Shown piece after piece: positions 22,909-33,810 of a DNA stretch of 64,000 nucleotides. The translations under genes were made by a program, and so were the position numbers. Location: positions 372,001-436,000 of the forward strand of contig JANVFP010000031.1 of NCBI GenBank assembly GCA_027919835.1, read 5' to 3'. Below the pieces are notes generated by a model that searched no databases, was not told where the DNA came from, and was given only the letters and a program-made list of their open reading frames with translations. Within the stretch, counting starts at the first letter, position 1. Each line of letters starts with the position of its first letter. Source of the stretch: Lentinula raphanica (lineage: Eukaryota > Basidiomycota > Agaricomycetes > Agaricales > Omphalotaceae).

Positions 22909-25020
22909 TCACAACTTGGAGAACCAAACTTCCGCGCTTTCTTTACCTGTTCCTATCGGCGACTTGGCCTTCTTTCCTTTTCCCCAGAACCCGCCTTTGA
23001 AAGCAAGGCCTTCTTCATACATCTCTGACTGAGGCACCCACTCAACCTCGAACCTGTCGTCAAAACCTGTGATAACATCCCCGTCATCTCGACCACCATT
23101 ATGATATCCCTCTTTCTCTCTTGTAGCTCGATTACTCCAGAGTATCGAGCCGTTGAAAAGATTGCCACTGAAATGGCGTAGCATGATATGGGTGGAGAAG
23201 AACCCGCTGTAAGGTATCATCAACGTAGGTATGCTGAGGGTATCTTCAAGCGTGGAGTTCTCCGTAAGTGGAGTTCTCAAAATTTGTTGGGTAGCTGCAT
23301 CTTTGATAAAACTGGCACACGTTGTAGATGAAGGAGACGGACTAGCTGCATCAGTTCCGACATAGCATGGCTGGATAACTCCGTAAGCAGGGTGCATAAA
23401 CGAGCTACCCTGCAGAGATGAGATGGGATGTGTGGGTGGCTGTGGGATTTTAGGCCTTGGAAGAGCTGCTGCAACTTTTTCTGCTACAGATTTCGCTTTC
23501 TGAGCTTGCAGTCTGATGAATACAAATTCAGCAAAACTTCGGTATTGATATTGAACGATTGAAGTATGCTGATACCTTGTTTTCCAATCTATGGGATTGA
23601 GCCCGAAGACATGGTCGGCAATTCGTCGAATGACGATTTCGTAAATCTCAGGCCCGAACTCTTCGTCGTTCGAGAGTACGATAATGCCGAGGTTGTCATC
23701 AGGAAACCGGGTGACCTATGTACAATCACCTGGTTTAGCACCCATTCTTGATATATAATGAATCCACAATACCTGAGTCTTGAAGCCTGGATTGGAGCCA
23801 CCATGTTCAATGAGATCGTGTCCGCGATAGGTGTATCTTTCCTGTCCGGCACCATATACTAATATACCCTGAAAACGAGGACAAATGAACCCAATAGTCT
23901 TGGTGGATACTAGATAGTGGAGCACGAACCAGCTCAGGATAAGAAGGAGCACCGTCTATGACGCTGAAGCCTTCAGCAGCGTGTTTGACTAGTTTCTCGG
24001 GAATGACGGTAGCGTTCGTTAATGGGTGTTTACCGTTCCCTAGTAGCATAGCCATCCACATTGACAGATCCCTGGCACTGGTGATGACGCCCCCAGCTCC
24101 CGCCCAGATCTTCTCATTCCCGGGGCGAGAAAAGTACGGTACAGTCGGAATAAGCGTACCGTTCACACCAGTGATTTCGTCTCGCATCGAACGCACGTAG
24201 CCATGAGCCATGTTTCCCGAATCCTCTGCCGCTGCTACAGAGTAAGTCGAAGCGGACATGTCGAGTGATTTGAATATATGTTCGTCAATGTATGATTCAT
24301 AAGCCTGGCCAACCAGAAGCTCCGGAAGGTAAGAAAGAGTTTCATACATCAGATTGTTGTACTGCCATGTCTCGCGAACTTCCGCAGATGGGCGTAGGTA
24401 GCGAAGTTTCGAAATCTGAATGCAGCAACGAAAGATGAGCATCTGACTGACAAAATTGAAGGAAATTTCACCATCTCTGGAACGCCGCCCTCTAACGGAC
24501 GACCAGACTGATCATGTCTGGGCATACCCGTGCGATGTGAGAGCATATCTTGAATATTAACGATTCGTTCCATGTCCTTATCCATGAGACCCCACTGCGG
24601 GAATATTTCGAGAGCTGGGGTCTTCCAAGAAAGCTCCCGACCTCTTTGTTCCGCGAGGGTTTGGTTTTCAATGAGCAAACCAACCGAGAATGCCAGAAAC
24701 AACTTGCTGTTCGACGCAATAGCGAACAGCGAATCGGGAGTCACTGGAGACCCATCTGCCTTTGCAACACCATAAGAACCAAACTCTGTGAGCCAACCCG
24801 TGGGATATGTTTCATTGCGACGAATGACAGCAACAGAAAGACCAGGAGAATTGTACTCAGCCAGTACTTGCTGGATGAAGATGTCAATCTCGGGACTCAA
24901 AAATACATGAGGAGCATCCTCCTTAGAATGTGAGGGCACTGTAAAGGATGTTTGACGAGCAATAGTGCATCCAACATGATAGCACAGTAGTGAAAGAAGG
25001 ACAAGTACAGTTCCAATCAT
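22909..25020 (-). CDS. Secreted serine beta-lactamase-like hydrolase, 624 aa
   Basis: Exons 25020-24472, 24415-23930, 23868-23773, 23715-23576 and 23512-22909; lengths sum to a full frame. Residues 1-22 are a signal peptide (TVLVLLSLLCYHVGC). The penicillin-binding/class C fold motifs are all visible: SxxK as S103-N-S-K106, YxN as Y202-N-N, and HxG as H367-G-G. Fungal members of this family act as lactonases, esterases or amidases, and a true antibiotic-resistance role is not implied. Residues about 440-624 form a C-terminal extension with several Cys and N-glycosylation-like sites, beyond the catalytic fold. All motif residues are intact. Confidence 0.8.
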
Positions 25021-25378
25021 GGCAGCCCGATGATGAATGTTGAGAACAAAGGATTGACGGCGCTAAATTCTAATAAGTAGCTGATCTTACCTGAGCTCAC
25101 TGTCACTGCATGCATGACCAAATAAGTGGTCCCAGATTATGATGAAATTATTTTGAACTCTCGGATAATGGGAACATACTAAGTAGCACTATATATGATT
25201 AGTTAAGATGCTAGAATACTAGCATCAACGTCCAGCCGAGCGGCAAAAGGAGCAGTTCCGTAGTTCACACGGTTCATACTTCATTTCTTAACCTCAACAG
25301 ACAGCTCCGTCGAAACAGCTCTCGTTCGCTACAGATATCTACCTCTTACTTTATTCTCATTAATCTATAAGACTCACC
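25021..25378. other. Upstream region of the beta-lactamase-like gene and left edge of the YR element
   Basis: About 180 bp of AT-rich promoter-like DNA, then a pyrimidine-rich leader running into the gag ATG at 25379. The exact left end of the retrotransposon lies in this stretch. I could not match it to the DNA between the two 3' repeats. Confidence 0.35.
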
Positions 25379-27115
25379 ATGACCTTTGTCAGAGGAACTG
25401 GTAGTAATAACACACCAACGTCCCAACCTTTCTCTGGCACCTTCGCACACACAGGACTCAATCTCGGGGCCAGCGGTCAGAGCAGTCAAGCTCCCGGTAC
25501 TAATACTCAGGGCTCAGAGTCTGGAGGCGTCTCAAACGCAGCCGCAGGAGTACAGACACCCGACACAGGTGCTAGCACTCAGCAGAGTCAAACACCTAAT
25601 CCTTCAGACCCAAGGACTCCAAGCGGCGGTTCTAATCAACCTGGAAGCAATAACAGCACCGAAGGGCAAGCACAGGCCGGAGCTCAAGCAAGGAGAGCGG
25701 CAGAAGAAGAATTGAAGGCACTCCAGCGCAGGATGGCGGAAATACAGGGTATGCTAGCGACGTCGAACCCTCCAGACAAGCTCTTCGTGGATCCGTCATC
25801 GCTGGAGGACGTGCAGGACCTACCGAAGTCCTTCAACCCATCAAAGAAACCGTCCAAAGTACCTGTCTTGCCAGACATCATTGATGGCTTCATGGCATCG
25901 CCGCATACACTTCGTGAGTACGGGATTCAATTTTTCTCTTAACTTAGGATCTCTGCATAGCACGTATAGAGTCGGGTAGCGCAGAATACAAACGAGTTTG
26001 TATCTCGTTAATTACGCCTGAGAGAATGAGCAGGGAATAAGCTGCCATCTCCATTTCTCTGAAGAGGTTAGCCTGTTGGTTAAAGACCAAAATGAGGGTT
26101 AGAGACCCGGATTGCATTAGTATCAGGGTAGAGCCCTTCTGAGCAGAGCTTAACGTGCAGCCCAGATTCTGGTAAAGCCAGAGGAATCAAAGGATTCCAT
26201 CATAGTCACAAGCAGTGATTTCTGGTCTCTCCATGGGCGATCTGTTTATGTCATGGAATGAGCTATTGACTTACTGTCTCTGATTATACAGCCGTTCCAA
26301 AAAGGGTGGATGACGCGTGCAGATTATTCGAATACGTTCCGTATACAGCTCTTTCCCGCGCCGCGAGACTCAAGGCTGCTAAAGGCGACCAGGAAGTCTC
26401 CATTTCAGCCGATGGAAGCCTCACCATAAAAGGGCTGGATCGTCGAAATGAGGCCAACATTTCAGAGTCCGAATGGTGGGCAGCGGCCAAAACAATTTCT
26501 GAAAGAATCAGGTTCTATCACGGGACGAGAAGAGCGGACGCGTTTGACAAGCACAACGACATCGTCTGGTCGATCGCGCTGAACCTCAATTGGCGAGTCG
26601 CAATGGAATACGACATCACTCAAAGAGAACTGTGGGTGTCCAATCCGGCGCACGACATTGGTGTAATGGACAGAGACACAGTCACCCTTATTTCCTCGCG
26701 TCATGCTGCCGACCAGTTGTTTCGAGTACAAGGCCAGGCATTGCAGCTTAGTCAGTCAGGCCCCGCACACAGTGGGCAGTCGTCTTCGCAGCGACGATAT
26801 GACAAGCTCCCTCCATCTTCCTTTCGAAAGAGACCGAGAGAACCTGAAGTCTCACACTGCTTTCGTTGCGGTTTCCCGGGACATTTGCCAAGCAGTTGCG
26901 AAGCGACCTCGACGATCGCAAAGAGACCCGCAGCAGTGCTCGCGACAGGAACCAAGAGCAGGAACGCTCTCGTTGATAGCAATGGAAAGCAAATCTGCTT
27001 CAGCTGGGCAAAAGGCTATGAGTGTCCGTTCAGAGGAGCCTGTGTCAACTCGCACACTTGCAGCCTCTGCGGTTCCAACTCCCATGGGGCAGCCAAGTGC
27101 AACTTTGCAGTCTGA
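25379..27115 (+). CDS. Gag-like protein of the YR retrotransposon, 452 aa
   Basis: Exon 1 25379-25913 and exon 2 26292-27115, joined across a 378-nt GT-AG intron. The N-terminal third is Gly/Ser/Gln/Thr-rich and disordered, with a short helix (EEELKALQRRMAEIQGML). Exon 2 carries the capsid-like domain. The C-terminus has two CCHC knuckles, CFRCGFPGHLPSSC and CSLCGSNSHGAAKC, with a CCCH-like cluster between them (CFSWAKGYECPFRGAC...H). Nucleic-acid binding is the expected role. The end overlaps the start of the RT frame by 32 nt. Confidence 0.75.
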
Positions 27116-28820
27116 CCCCAGAGCAGTGGTGACTCCGCTCAAGCTGGACAGAGTTGAGCAGCTGTTGGAGTCTTTAGGCATTGCAGAAGACTGGGTGGAT
27201 GTCGTTGAAGGAATTAGATCAGGTTTTGACGTTGGAATCAAAGACAAGCCATCACAAACGTATATATTTCAAGAATCACAGCTCCGTTTCGTTGGACCCA
27301 GCATTCATTTCGAAGTACATAGAAGAAGAACAGTTAGCAGGACGTTATTCGAGAGGATTTTCTCCATCAGAATTAGAGCAACTAATTGGTCCGTTCCGCA
27401 CGTCGCCGCTGGGATTAGTTCCCAAACCGAATTCAGCCAAACTGAGGATGGTCCAGGACCTGTCCTTCCCGCGCAACAACGAGTGGGTCCCGTCGATAAA
27501 CGCTGGCATAGACTCGGACGAGTTCCCAACAGCTTGGGGAACATTCGAGCAAACATGCGAACTGATTTTGTCTCTACCTCTGGGCTGTGTAGCAGCCACG
27601 TTCGACATTTCAGCGGCGTACCGCATTACCCCAACCAGACCAGATCAGCAAGCAGCCCTCTGTGTGCTTTGGGATGGCCTAATCTATGTGGACAGAGCAG
27701 TCATGTTTGGTCTTGCCTCCAGCGCTGGAGTCTTTGGGTCAGTAGCAGACATGTTGGTAGCCATATACTCAGCACTGGGAATGGGCCCGGTGATCAAATG
27801 GGTAGACGATTTCTTTGCCGTGAGGCTCCCGGATCACCTTTGGACCGAAGAAGATTTCATAAGAGCAACAGCCGAAATCGGGGTACCTTGGAGCCTACCA
27901 AAGACACGGCGCTTTGCCAAGGTGCAGAGGTACACAGGCTTCGATTGGGATTTGGAATTCAAGTTAGTATCATTACCGCCGGAGAAAGTCGAGAAGACTA
28001 TCGCTTTGTTAGCAGAATGGTCAGTTCCAGGAGTCAGCTTCATAGCATCCGAAGCATCGAGCCTGCACGGGAAGCTGGTCCACGTATCGAGTGTTTACAA
28101 GCTAATTTGTCCCTTTCTCAAGTCAATCTCTCTGTTTGCGAACTCGTTCTACTCTGCACATGTCAAGCGTCCTCCTCCCAACTCAGTAGTCAAGGACATC
28201 TCTTGGATTCGTTATATCATTCAAATTTCGCCGAACAGCATCCCGATCAGGCCGCCAGATCCGGTGGATATTCAGTGGTGGGGAGATGCGAGTACCTCCT
28301 ATGGAGTAGGGGTAGTCTTAGGGAAGTTCTACGCGTACTGGAAATATGCACCTGGAGTGGAAGTGGGCCCGAAGAAGGAGTTCGATATTGGCTGGGCAGA
28401 AGCGGTAGCAGTCGAACTAGGCATGCGACTAGCAATTCAGCTGAATCTGTTAGAGAAAGGCTCGTATAGATCCTTTTCAGTCATGGTTTAAGCTGACGGT
28501 TAATGGCCGATGTTATTGGCACATCTTGTTAAACAGGTGTTTCTTACAGAGTTCGCTCAGACAATGCTGGGATAGTGAAAGTAGTCAACAAAGGGAGGTC
28601 AAGAAGCAGAGCAACGAACAAGATACTCAAATACCTCTACTTGTTACAAGGGCAGCAAGGGGTGAGATTGGTGACAGAACATATACCATCAAGGGAAAAC
28701 ATATCGGATGCTTTGTCGAGAGGGGATATCCCTGGTTTCCTGTTAGGTTTCCCCACGGCGGAGAAGCGGATTTTCTTTCCTTTACCAGACCACCTGTCAG
28801 ACAAGTTAGTGTCTGGATGA
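27084..28820 (+). CDS. Reverse transcriptase-RNase H of the YR retrotransposon (frame-interrupted)
   Basis: ATG 27084 opens a frame (MGQPSATLQSDPRAVV) that carries the RT N-terminus to about 27265. The match then continues one frame over (NHSSVSLDPAFISKYIEEEQ), so one frameshift, programmed or mutational, is needed. RT motifs follow: LGLVPKPNS, LRMVQDLSFPRN, ATFDISAAYR, FGLASSAGVFG and the catalytic VDD in IKWVDDFFA. RNase H begins at WWGDAS, has a Glu in the WAEAVAVE segment, and resumes after an unread gap (about 28466-28549, probably an intron) at RSDNAGIVKVVNKG, ending in IPSRENISDALSRGD. The stop 28818-28820 overlaps the recombinase start. Confidence 0.7.
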
Positions 28821-30013
28821 TGAGGCCGTCGGCACCATCATCGAGCTCCGCACGCCAGCAACCAGAAGGACACCTCAAGATGAACCTGTCTCCCCTAAGA
28901 CCAAGCTGTCCGGCAGGGCAAAGGATCTTTGAATGGACCGGCGTCAACACACCTCCTTCATCTGTCATCGACAACCCAGTCATCCGCTTCCTATCCAATT
29001 TCGCATCTGAACATTCACTACGTGACACAAAAAGTTACGGAGCCGGCTTAAGAAAATTTCACATTTTCTGCGACATCTTCTCTGTCAGTGAATCAGACCG
29101 TTTACCTGCCTCCTTCGCTGTGCTGCACTCCTTCGCACTATGGGCAGCGACCAATCCAGATCTGCTACCGAGTGATCTGACTCAAGGAGTTCCATTTGAA
29201 CCAGTCGCAGTAGGGACAGTAAGATCTTACTTAGCTGGGGTCAGGGCTTGGCATTTCGCACAAGGATGGCCCGATCCGCTGTCGGAAAGTGACCACGAAA
29301 GGATAAACTTTTCCCTAAGGGGATTACTCAATGCATGCGGACATCGCAAGAAGCCGGTTCGCCCTCCAATAACGACAGGAATGTTGTGGGCTCTCAGGCG
29401 CTCCTTGGTCATGGACGATCCTTTCGACGCTTGCACATGGGCCATAGCAACATCAGCCTTTTGGGGTATGATGAGGTTTGGTGAAGTATCTTTCAAATCG
29501 AGAACTGACTTCGACCCCTCAAAACACCTCAGGAGATGCGACGCAATCTTTGGGAGAGACTTAGATGGGGTGGAGTATGTGAGGCTCGACATGCGCGAGG
29601 CGAAAACAGCAAGGAACGGCGAAATTCAACACATTTTCCTTACAGGGGGAGGTGATCTTAGCGCAATCAAAGCCCTACGAAATTTGGCTCGAGTCGTTCC
29701 CGCGGGTCCGTCTGATCCATTGTTCTCTTGGAGAGACAGGATGGGTGACATCAGGCCAATGGTGAAAAGTAAGGCCCTCAAAAGAATTAACGGGATATTA
29801 TCAGAGTGGGGATGGGGAACAGCATTTGGACACTCTTTTAGGATCGGTGGGGCATCTCATTACTTGGCGCAGAAGGTAGACCCAGAAATTGTGAGGCTGG
29901 CTGGAAGGTGGAAGTCAATGGCATACGAAACGTATATTCGGGCATTCGAACAGATCGCATCAAGACATTTACTATGGTCCGCCGGGATTTGCAACTTTGG
30001 GATATTTTGCTAA
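28817..30013 (+). CDS. Tyrosine recombinase of the YR retrotransposon, 398 aa
   Basis: The ATG at 28817 overlaps the stop of the RT-RNase H frame (ATGA), suggesting coupled re-initiation. Residues about 60-200 form the SAM-like core-binding part (FASEHSLRDTKSYGAGLRKF, VRSYLAGVRAWHF). The catalytic part shows the expected residues: Arg in GMMRFGEV, HxxR as H-S-F-R in FGHSFRIGGASH, Trp in AGRWKS at the usual second His/Trp site, and the nucleophile Tyr in YETYIRAF. The set looks complete, so this enzyme could integrate a circular cDNA. The frame is intact. Confidence 0.8.
   Translation: MMRPSAPSSSSARQQPEGHLKMNLSPLRPSCPAGQRIFEWTGVNTPPSSVIDNPVIRFLSNFASEHSLRDTKSYGAGLRKFHIFCDIFSVSESDRLPASFAVLHSFALWAATNPDLLPSDLTQGVPFEPVAVGTVRSYLAGVRAWHFAQGWPDPLSESDHERINFSLRGLLNACGHRKKPVRPPITTGMLWALRRSLVMDDPFDACTWAIATSAFWGMMRFGEVSFKSRTDFDPSKHLRRCDAIFGRDLDGVEYVRLDMREAKTARNGEIQHIFLTGGGDLSAIKALRNLARVVPAGPSDPLFSWRDRMGDIRPMVKSKALKRINGILSEWGWGTAFGHSFRIGGASHYLAQKVDPEIVRLAGRWKSMAYETYIRAFEQIASRHLLWSAGICNFGIFC
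29983..29996 (+). repeat. 14-bp direct repeat, inner copy
   Basis: CGGGATTTGCAACT lies within the last recombinase codons and recurs exactly at 30148-30161, 165 bp further on. This is compatible with the B1/B2 parts of split direct repeats in Ngaro elements. Confidence 0.5.
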
Positions 30014-30147
30014 TAACTTCTCAAATACTGAGCTGTTTCAAAATCGGACTTCACTACTGTATTCCTAATGTTCTTAAGCTCTCAATCTGATTTTCTGAGA
30101 TTTTTCACTATTTTACTGCTACTATCGGGCAATGACCAAGTGAAAAT

Positions 30148-30161
30148 CGGGATTTGCAACT
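30148..30161 (+). repeat. 14-bp direct repeat, outer copy (probable 3' end of the YR element)
   Basis: Exact copy of CGGGATTTGCAACT, about 70 bp before the ATG of the next host gene. The DNA between the copies is AT-rich without a gene. Confidence 0.5.
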
Positions 30162-30231
30162 GACGGTCACACCGTCGTCACTCTGATGCCGTCTGTCGGC
30201 CTTTCACGGCAGAGCAGATTTTCGGCTTGAT

Positions 30232-30920
30232 ATGGACATCGATTATAACGAAGACCTGGGTTCTGGTTCGGATGGTTCTGTGATCCTCGCCGATGAAGAA
30301 ATTGAAAAGCAACTTGTTCCAAGGTGCGTAAAATATCTTCATTGCTCATCAATCAATTGTACACAACTATCATCCCAGATCTGAAAGACATTGGACCACT
30401 GAAAGAACCGCCCGAATCATGCAAGAATTTAAAAGGTCTTCGGTTCCTTCAGAAGTGGAAGTAATCGGTGAGTCTGGTTCTTCATATATGAACTTCTCAA
30501 GGTTGATTACATTCAGAAACTCCTCCTTTGAGTCCTACGATGCTGGGAGAAAACTCATTGGATCCGGATAATAGAGTCGAGGTTGCGAAGCATCTCATTC
30601 AGGAGCGTGACGAAGCAGTTCTTCGAGCAGATACTGCTCAAGCAGAGTTGTACCGATTGCGCAAGTTGATGATGGTGGTAGGGGAAGATCTACATGGTCT
30701 GGCTTCTGCATTGGGTAAAGATGAACCCATTGCTAGAAGACAGAGCTGGCTGCACTTGACTGAGATTGCTGAAGCACTGACTTCTACAGGAAAGAATGGA
30801 TCTGCATATAAGCAGCAGAGTGAGCGGAGATTACGGCGGCTCAATCCTGCATCCAGTGCTCAGAGGAACCATGCAGAATTTCATAGTGACAGTGTAAACA
30901 AAGGTGTATTTCCAGAATAA
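30232..30920 (+). CDS. Hypothetical coiled-coil protein, 194 aa
   Basis: Exons 30232-30323, 30379-30467 and 30517-30920 join in frame. The N-terminus is acidic (MDIDYNEDLGSGSD). A heptad-like helix occupies about residues 75-110 (VEVAKHLIQERDEAVLRADT, RLRKLMMVVGEDL). The C-terminus is basic (SERRLRRLNP). No known domain. The gene starts only about 70 bp after the end of the YR element, so its promoter may have been displaced. It converges on the truncated gene at 30944-31650. Confidence 0.55.
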
Positions 30921-30943
30921 TTCATACATATTCATATCAAGAT

Positions 30944-31650
30944 TCAAAGGTTCCTGTACTGTCCGAATGAGTTAGATGAAGCACTATAATCTGGTTGATA
31001 ATAAGCTAGGGTATGTGAGAGAGGAAGGGGATGAGGAAGAGGACGAGGATGAGGACGAGGATGAGGACGAGGACGGTGTATATTATCTGCAGAAGGCACA
31101 ACTGAGTCTGGACATGAAGGATCGAGCCCGGATGAATGCAATACTTGCGACAATGAAGGAGTATGCGACAATGAAGGAGTAGGCGACAAAGGCATAGGTG
31201 AATGACGATGAGCAGGAGGGAGTTCATTCTCTTTGAAAGCATCTGCACGCTTGCGTTTACGCGTGAACAGACCGATATAACGAGGGTCTTCTTTCAATGC
31301 TGGATATGCTTCGAAATGAGAGTGTAAGTGCACCCGGAGTACCTGAGCACTAGTACCCTCGGATTCGACACCAAGAGCAAACGCAATATCGATCATATCG
31401 CGTTTGGTCTTGTATTTCAGACTACCTGAAAAAGCCATGCCTTCCTTCTCTTGTGCAGCTCGTCAAATGACATCGTCCCGGTCAACCTGTTGTTTCTTCG
31501 CCCGCTTATCCTTCTCAGCCTGCTTCCTTGCTGCTTTCTTTGCTGCCTCTGCCATCGCCTCCATCCTACCCTCCTGAGAAGTAACGATTCGAGCATCGGT
31601 CTTGAACCGCTTGGTCGAATTGTCCTTCTTCTTCAACCGCTGATTGAACC
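30944..31650 (-). pseudogene. C-terminal remnant of a SAP-like host gene, cut off by the LTR element
   Basis: One continuous minus-strand frame starts at the LTR border (31650) with a Lys/Ala-rich helix (EAMAEAAKKAARKQAEKDKR). It meets an in-frame TGA at 31463-31465 and continues in the same frame through ATG 31438 to TAA 30944. The downstream 164 residues have a SAP-like helix pair (LKYKTKRDMIDIAFALGVES, AQVLRVHLHSHFEAYPAL), a basic patch (FTRKRKRADAF) and a Pro/His/Arg repeat made by GAGGAC-type DNA repeats. SAP folds bind DNA. The gene has lost its 5' part at the LTR junction and carries a premature stop. The part after the stop could be translated alone. Confidence 0.6.
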
Positions 31651-33351
31651 GATAACGAGGTATAAAGTCGGTTCTTAGTATAATGCCTTATGACAGGTCA
31701 CTTAGCACGAACACAGAGTACGACTTCACGGATTCGTCAATCAAATTGTATTTATAGCGAGGTGTGGGGCGTTGTCAGAGATTCCGCACTATCTTATATC
31801 TCAAGTCGAACACAGTCTTGTAAGATCTTTTAGATCAGCAATACTGGTCAGCAGAACGAAGTGACACGGATATACCAGTCGTAAGATCTGGACTAAGGGG
31901 TTTGTTTTGAGTGGCTTCCACTCGGATAAGGGTTTTTAGGCTCGGAAAGCAACGGGGTACCAGACGTTATGGTAGACCAATCGATTCCGCTCCCGGGTGA
32001 AGCAGTACTGATCACTATTCTCAGTAAAACCTCGAAGATCACGCAGATCACCAATCACTACGTGTCAACTTGAACAGAGCCACCAAAACTCTGCACGTTC
32101 ACTCGGCACAACCTGAGACCAAGTCCTCTGTATCTCCGGAACGGAGTCTACCTTCAACTAGCAAGTGACAGACACCAAGTCAAACCACTCAAAAGTCGGG
32201 CTTATCGCGATGAAGTAACACACTTAATCTGCAAGGTCCGGTACGGCTTAGAAGCCTTTACTCCCACGTATGGATGAAAAGGATTACCAGTTCAGAGAGA
32301 TCTGGGCGCGAAACTTATTTCATTTGTGCGGATACAGGTCTTTAAGTACGCTACGAAAAGTCCAATACCCGTATTTGTCCTTGATCTAGTAGATCTAGCT
32401 ATTTCTACGGACGGAGTCCGATAATATACACTTAAATAGTAAAATATGACTGAAACGATACAAACACGCAAGGAAATAGTAAAGAAAACAGAGAAAAAGA
32501 TGAAACTTGTCCGTATTTCGTCGTACTTTCGCCAGATCTAGAAGACCAAGCAAGTTCCGACCATGGTCTGTGCGGCCTCCACATGCTAGGGTGCCTAACT
32601 CGTCAGAGCGGCTCCTGCCTGTGTTGCTCAAGTGTTTCCGACGAATTTGCTTCCGCGGAATGGTAGTGGTCTTCCCAAGTTAATGAGATAGACTCGTAAC
32701 AGCGGTTGATCTCGCGGATCAGGTAGGTCTGGTCCGTAGCTTTCGAACGGTATGCATATAGCCTGGTGTTCTGGAGCGGGCAACGAAGATAAATGCTTCA
32801 GAAGTGTTTTCCGTAGGTTTCCGCGCGTTTCCGTGAGTGCTGGTCAAAGCTGTACATAGCATACGCTATATCCCAGTTTAGAACTTGAACATATGCGTGT
32901 TTCCGCTGCGGGTTTCACCCGTACTGCCACGGAAATGCTAGATCATCACGTTTCCGACGGTTTCCGCTACTTTGCGTAGGGTTTCCGTGTGGTAACTCGT
33001 CCGGATAGGCTCTCATCGTGTCTGATCTGCTAGATCAAGTGAAATTTCCGTCATCACAGCCAAGTACCAAACTCAGTTGTGCCGATCCGGCAGATCTTGA
33101 TACTAAGTCGATATTCCCTTGGTGTGCTCGTACCAGTAGTCAGCATTCTTGAAGGATCCCCGACCAAGGGTGCGAGCAATAGCTCTAAGTGGATATTCAT
33201 GGCTGATCCTGCCAAAGGATCTGTATCCTAGCTTATACTGATACAAGTTTGACTGCTAGTTCGGGCTCACTACAGTCCTTATTGATACTATGCAACGGTC
33301 TAAGTTGATCTTTTTGATCATTGCACGCCTGCGCGGAAAAACCGCGCAACA
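31651..33351 (-). repeat. Long terminal repeat (3' LTR in element orientation)
   Basis: 1,701 bp, aligned without any gap to 50437-52137, with about 30 substitutions seen by eye. In element orientation it starts TGTTGCGCGG, next to the polypurine tract. It contains copies of the TGATCT-N3-AGATCA palindrome (33023-33037) and several relaxed versions. Confidence 0.9.
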
Positions 33352-33810
33352 TCTCCCCCAAACTAAAGGTCTGACCGTCCCCGGTCATCGCTATGGGTAG
33401 TGTAGGCTCGTATCCCTTGAAAGGAGTGGTACTGTAGCTGATCCGACAGATCAATCACTTTTTCCGCAACATTCTGACTTGATTATACCCGGTGATCTAA
33501 CAGATCAAGTTGATCCGTTGATCTTAGCACCGGTACCGACAACTCCGCTGTCCTCTTGTCGAAGACGCTAAGTCCTCGGTTTGTTATCGGCGCTTAATTT
33601 CCGAGTGTGATATCATGACGTAAATCACGCTTCTAATTCTATCACATCACATACACACTTCCTCGAAACAACTTCTTTTCAACATTTTACATACTATCCC
33701 TATGCCTAGGCCTGGGATTAGTAAGTGCTGACAAAGGTTCAACGGACTTGGAAATTTTCTAAGTTCGTTTCTTCCTTTCCTCTCCCATCGTCGTCCACGT
33801 CCTCGACACG
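33352..33810. other. Polypurine tract and 5' region of accessory gene 1
   Basis: 33352-33367 read on the minus strand is TTTAGTTTGGGGGAGA, directly abutting the LTR start TG, which is the position and composition of a polypurine tract. The rest is the leader and promoter of the plus-strand gene at 33811. It includes a TGACGTAA (CRE-like) at 33616-33623 and a perfect palindrome at 33493-33507. No ORF is seen. Confidence 0.6.

Larger units (their letters stand above)
25379..30161 (+). mobile_element. Tyrosine-recombinase retrotransposon (Ngaro/DIRS-type)
   Basis: Order gag, reverse transcriptase, RNase H, tyrosine recombinase on one strand, without a DDE integrase or flanking long LTRs. That organisation is established for Ngaro and DIRS elements, which integrate through a YR and use split or inverted repeats. 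A 14-bp direct repeat at the 3' end (29983 and 30148) may be part of split direct repeats. One frame change within the RT start suggests the copy may be inactive. The ends given are the outer recognised features, not proven termini. Confidence 0.8.

Noticed and set aside
26703..28469. Very long plus-strand frame (588 codons) across gag and RT
   Set aside because: Only the part from about 27084 to 27265 carries RT-like sequence; the rest is a shadow of the gag and RT frames.
31020..31080. GAGGAC/GAGGAT microsatellite as an independent repeat feature
   Set aside because: It lies within the coding frame of the SAP-like remnant and encodes its Pro/His/Arg repeat.
31181..32631. 78-codon frame inside the left LTR, also open in the right LTR
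   Set aside because: Equal preservation is expected from 98% identical LTRs; no domain, signal or start context supports a gene.
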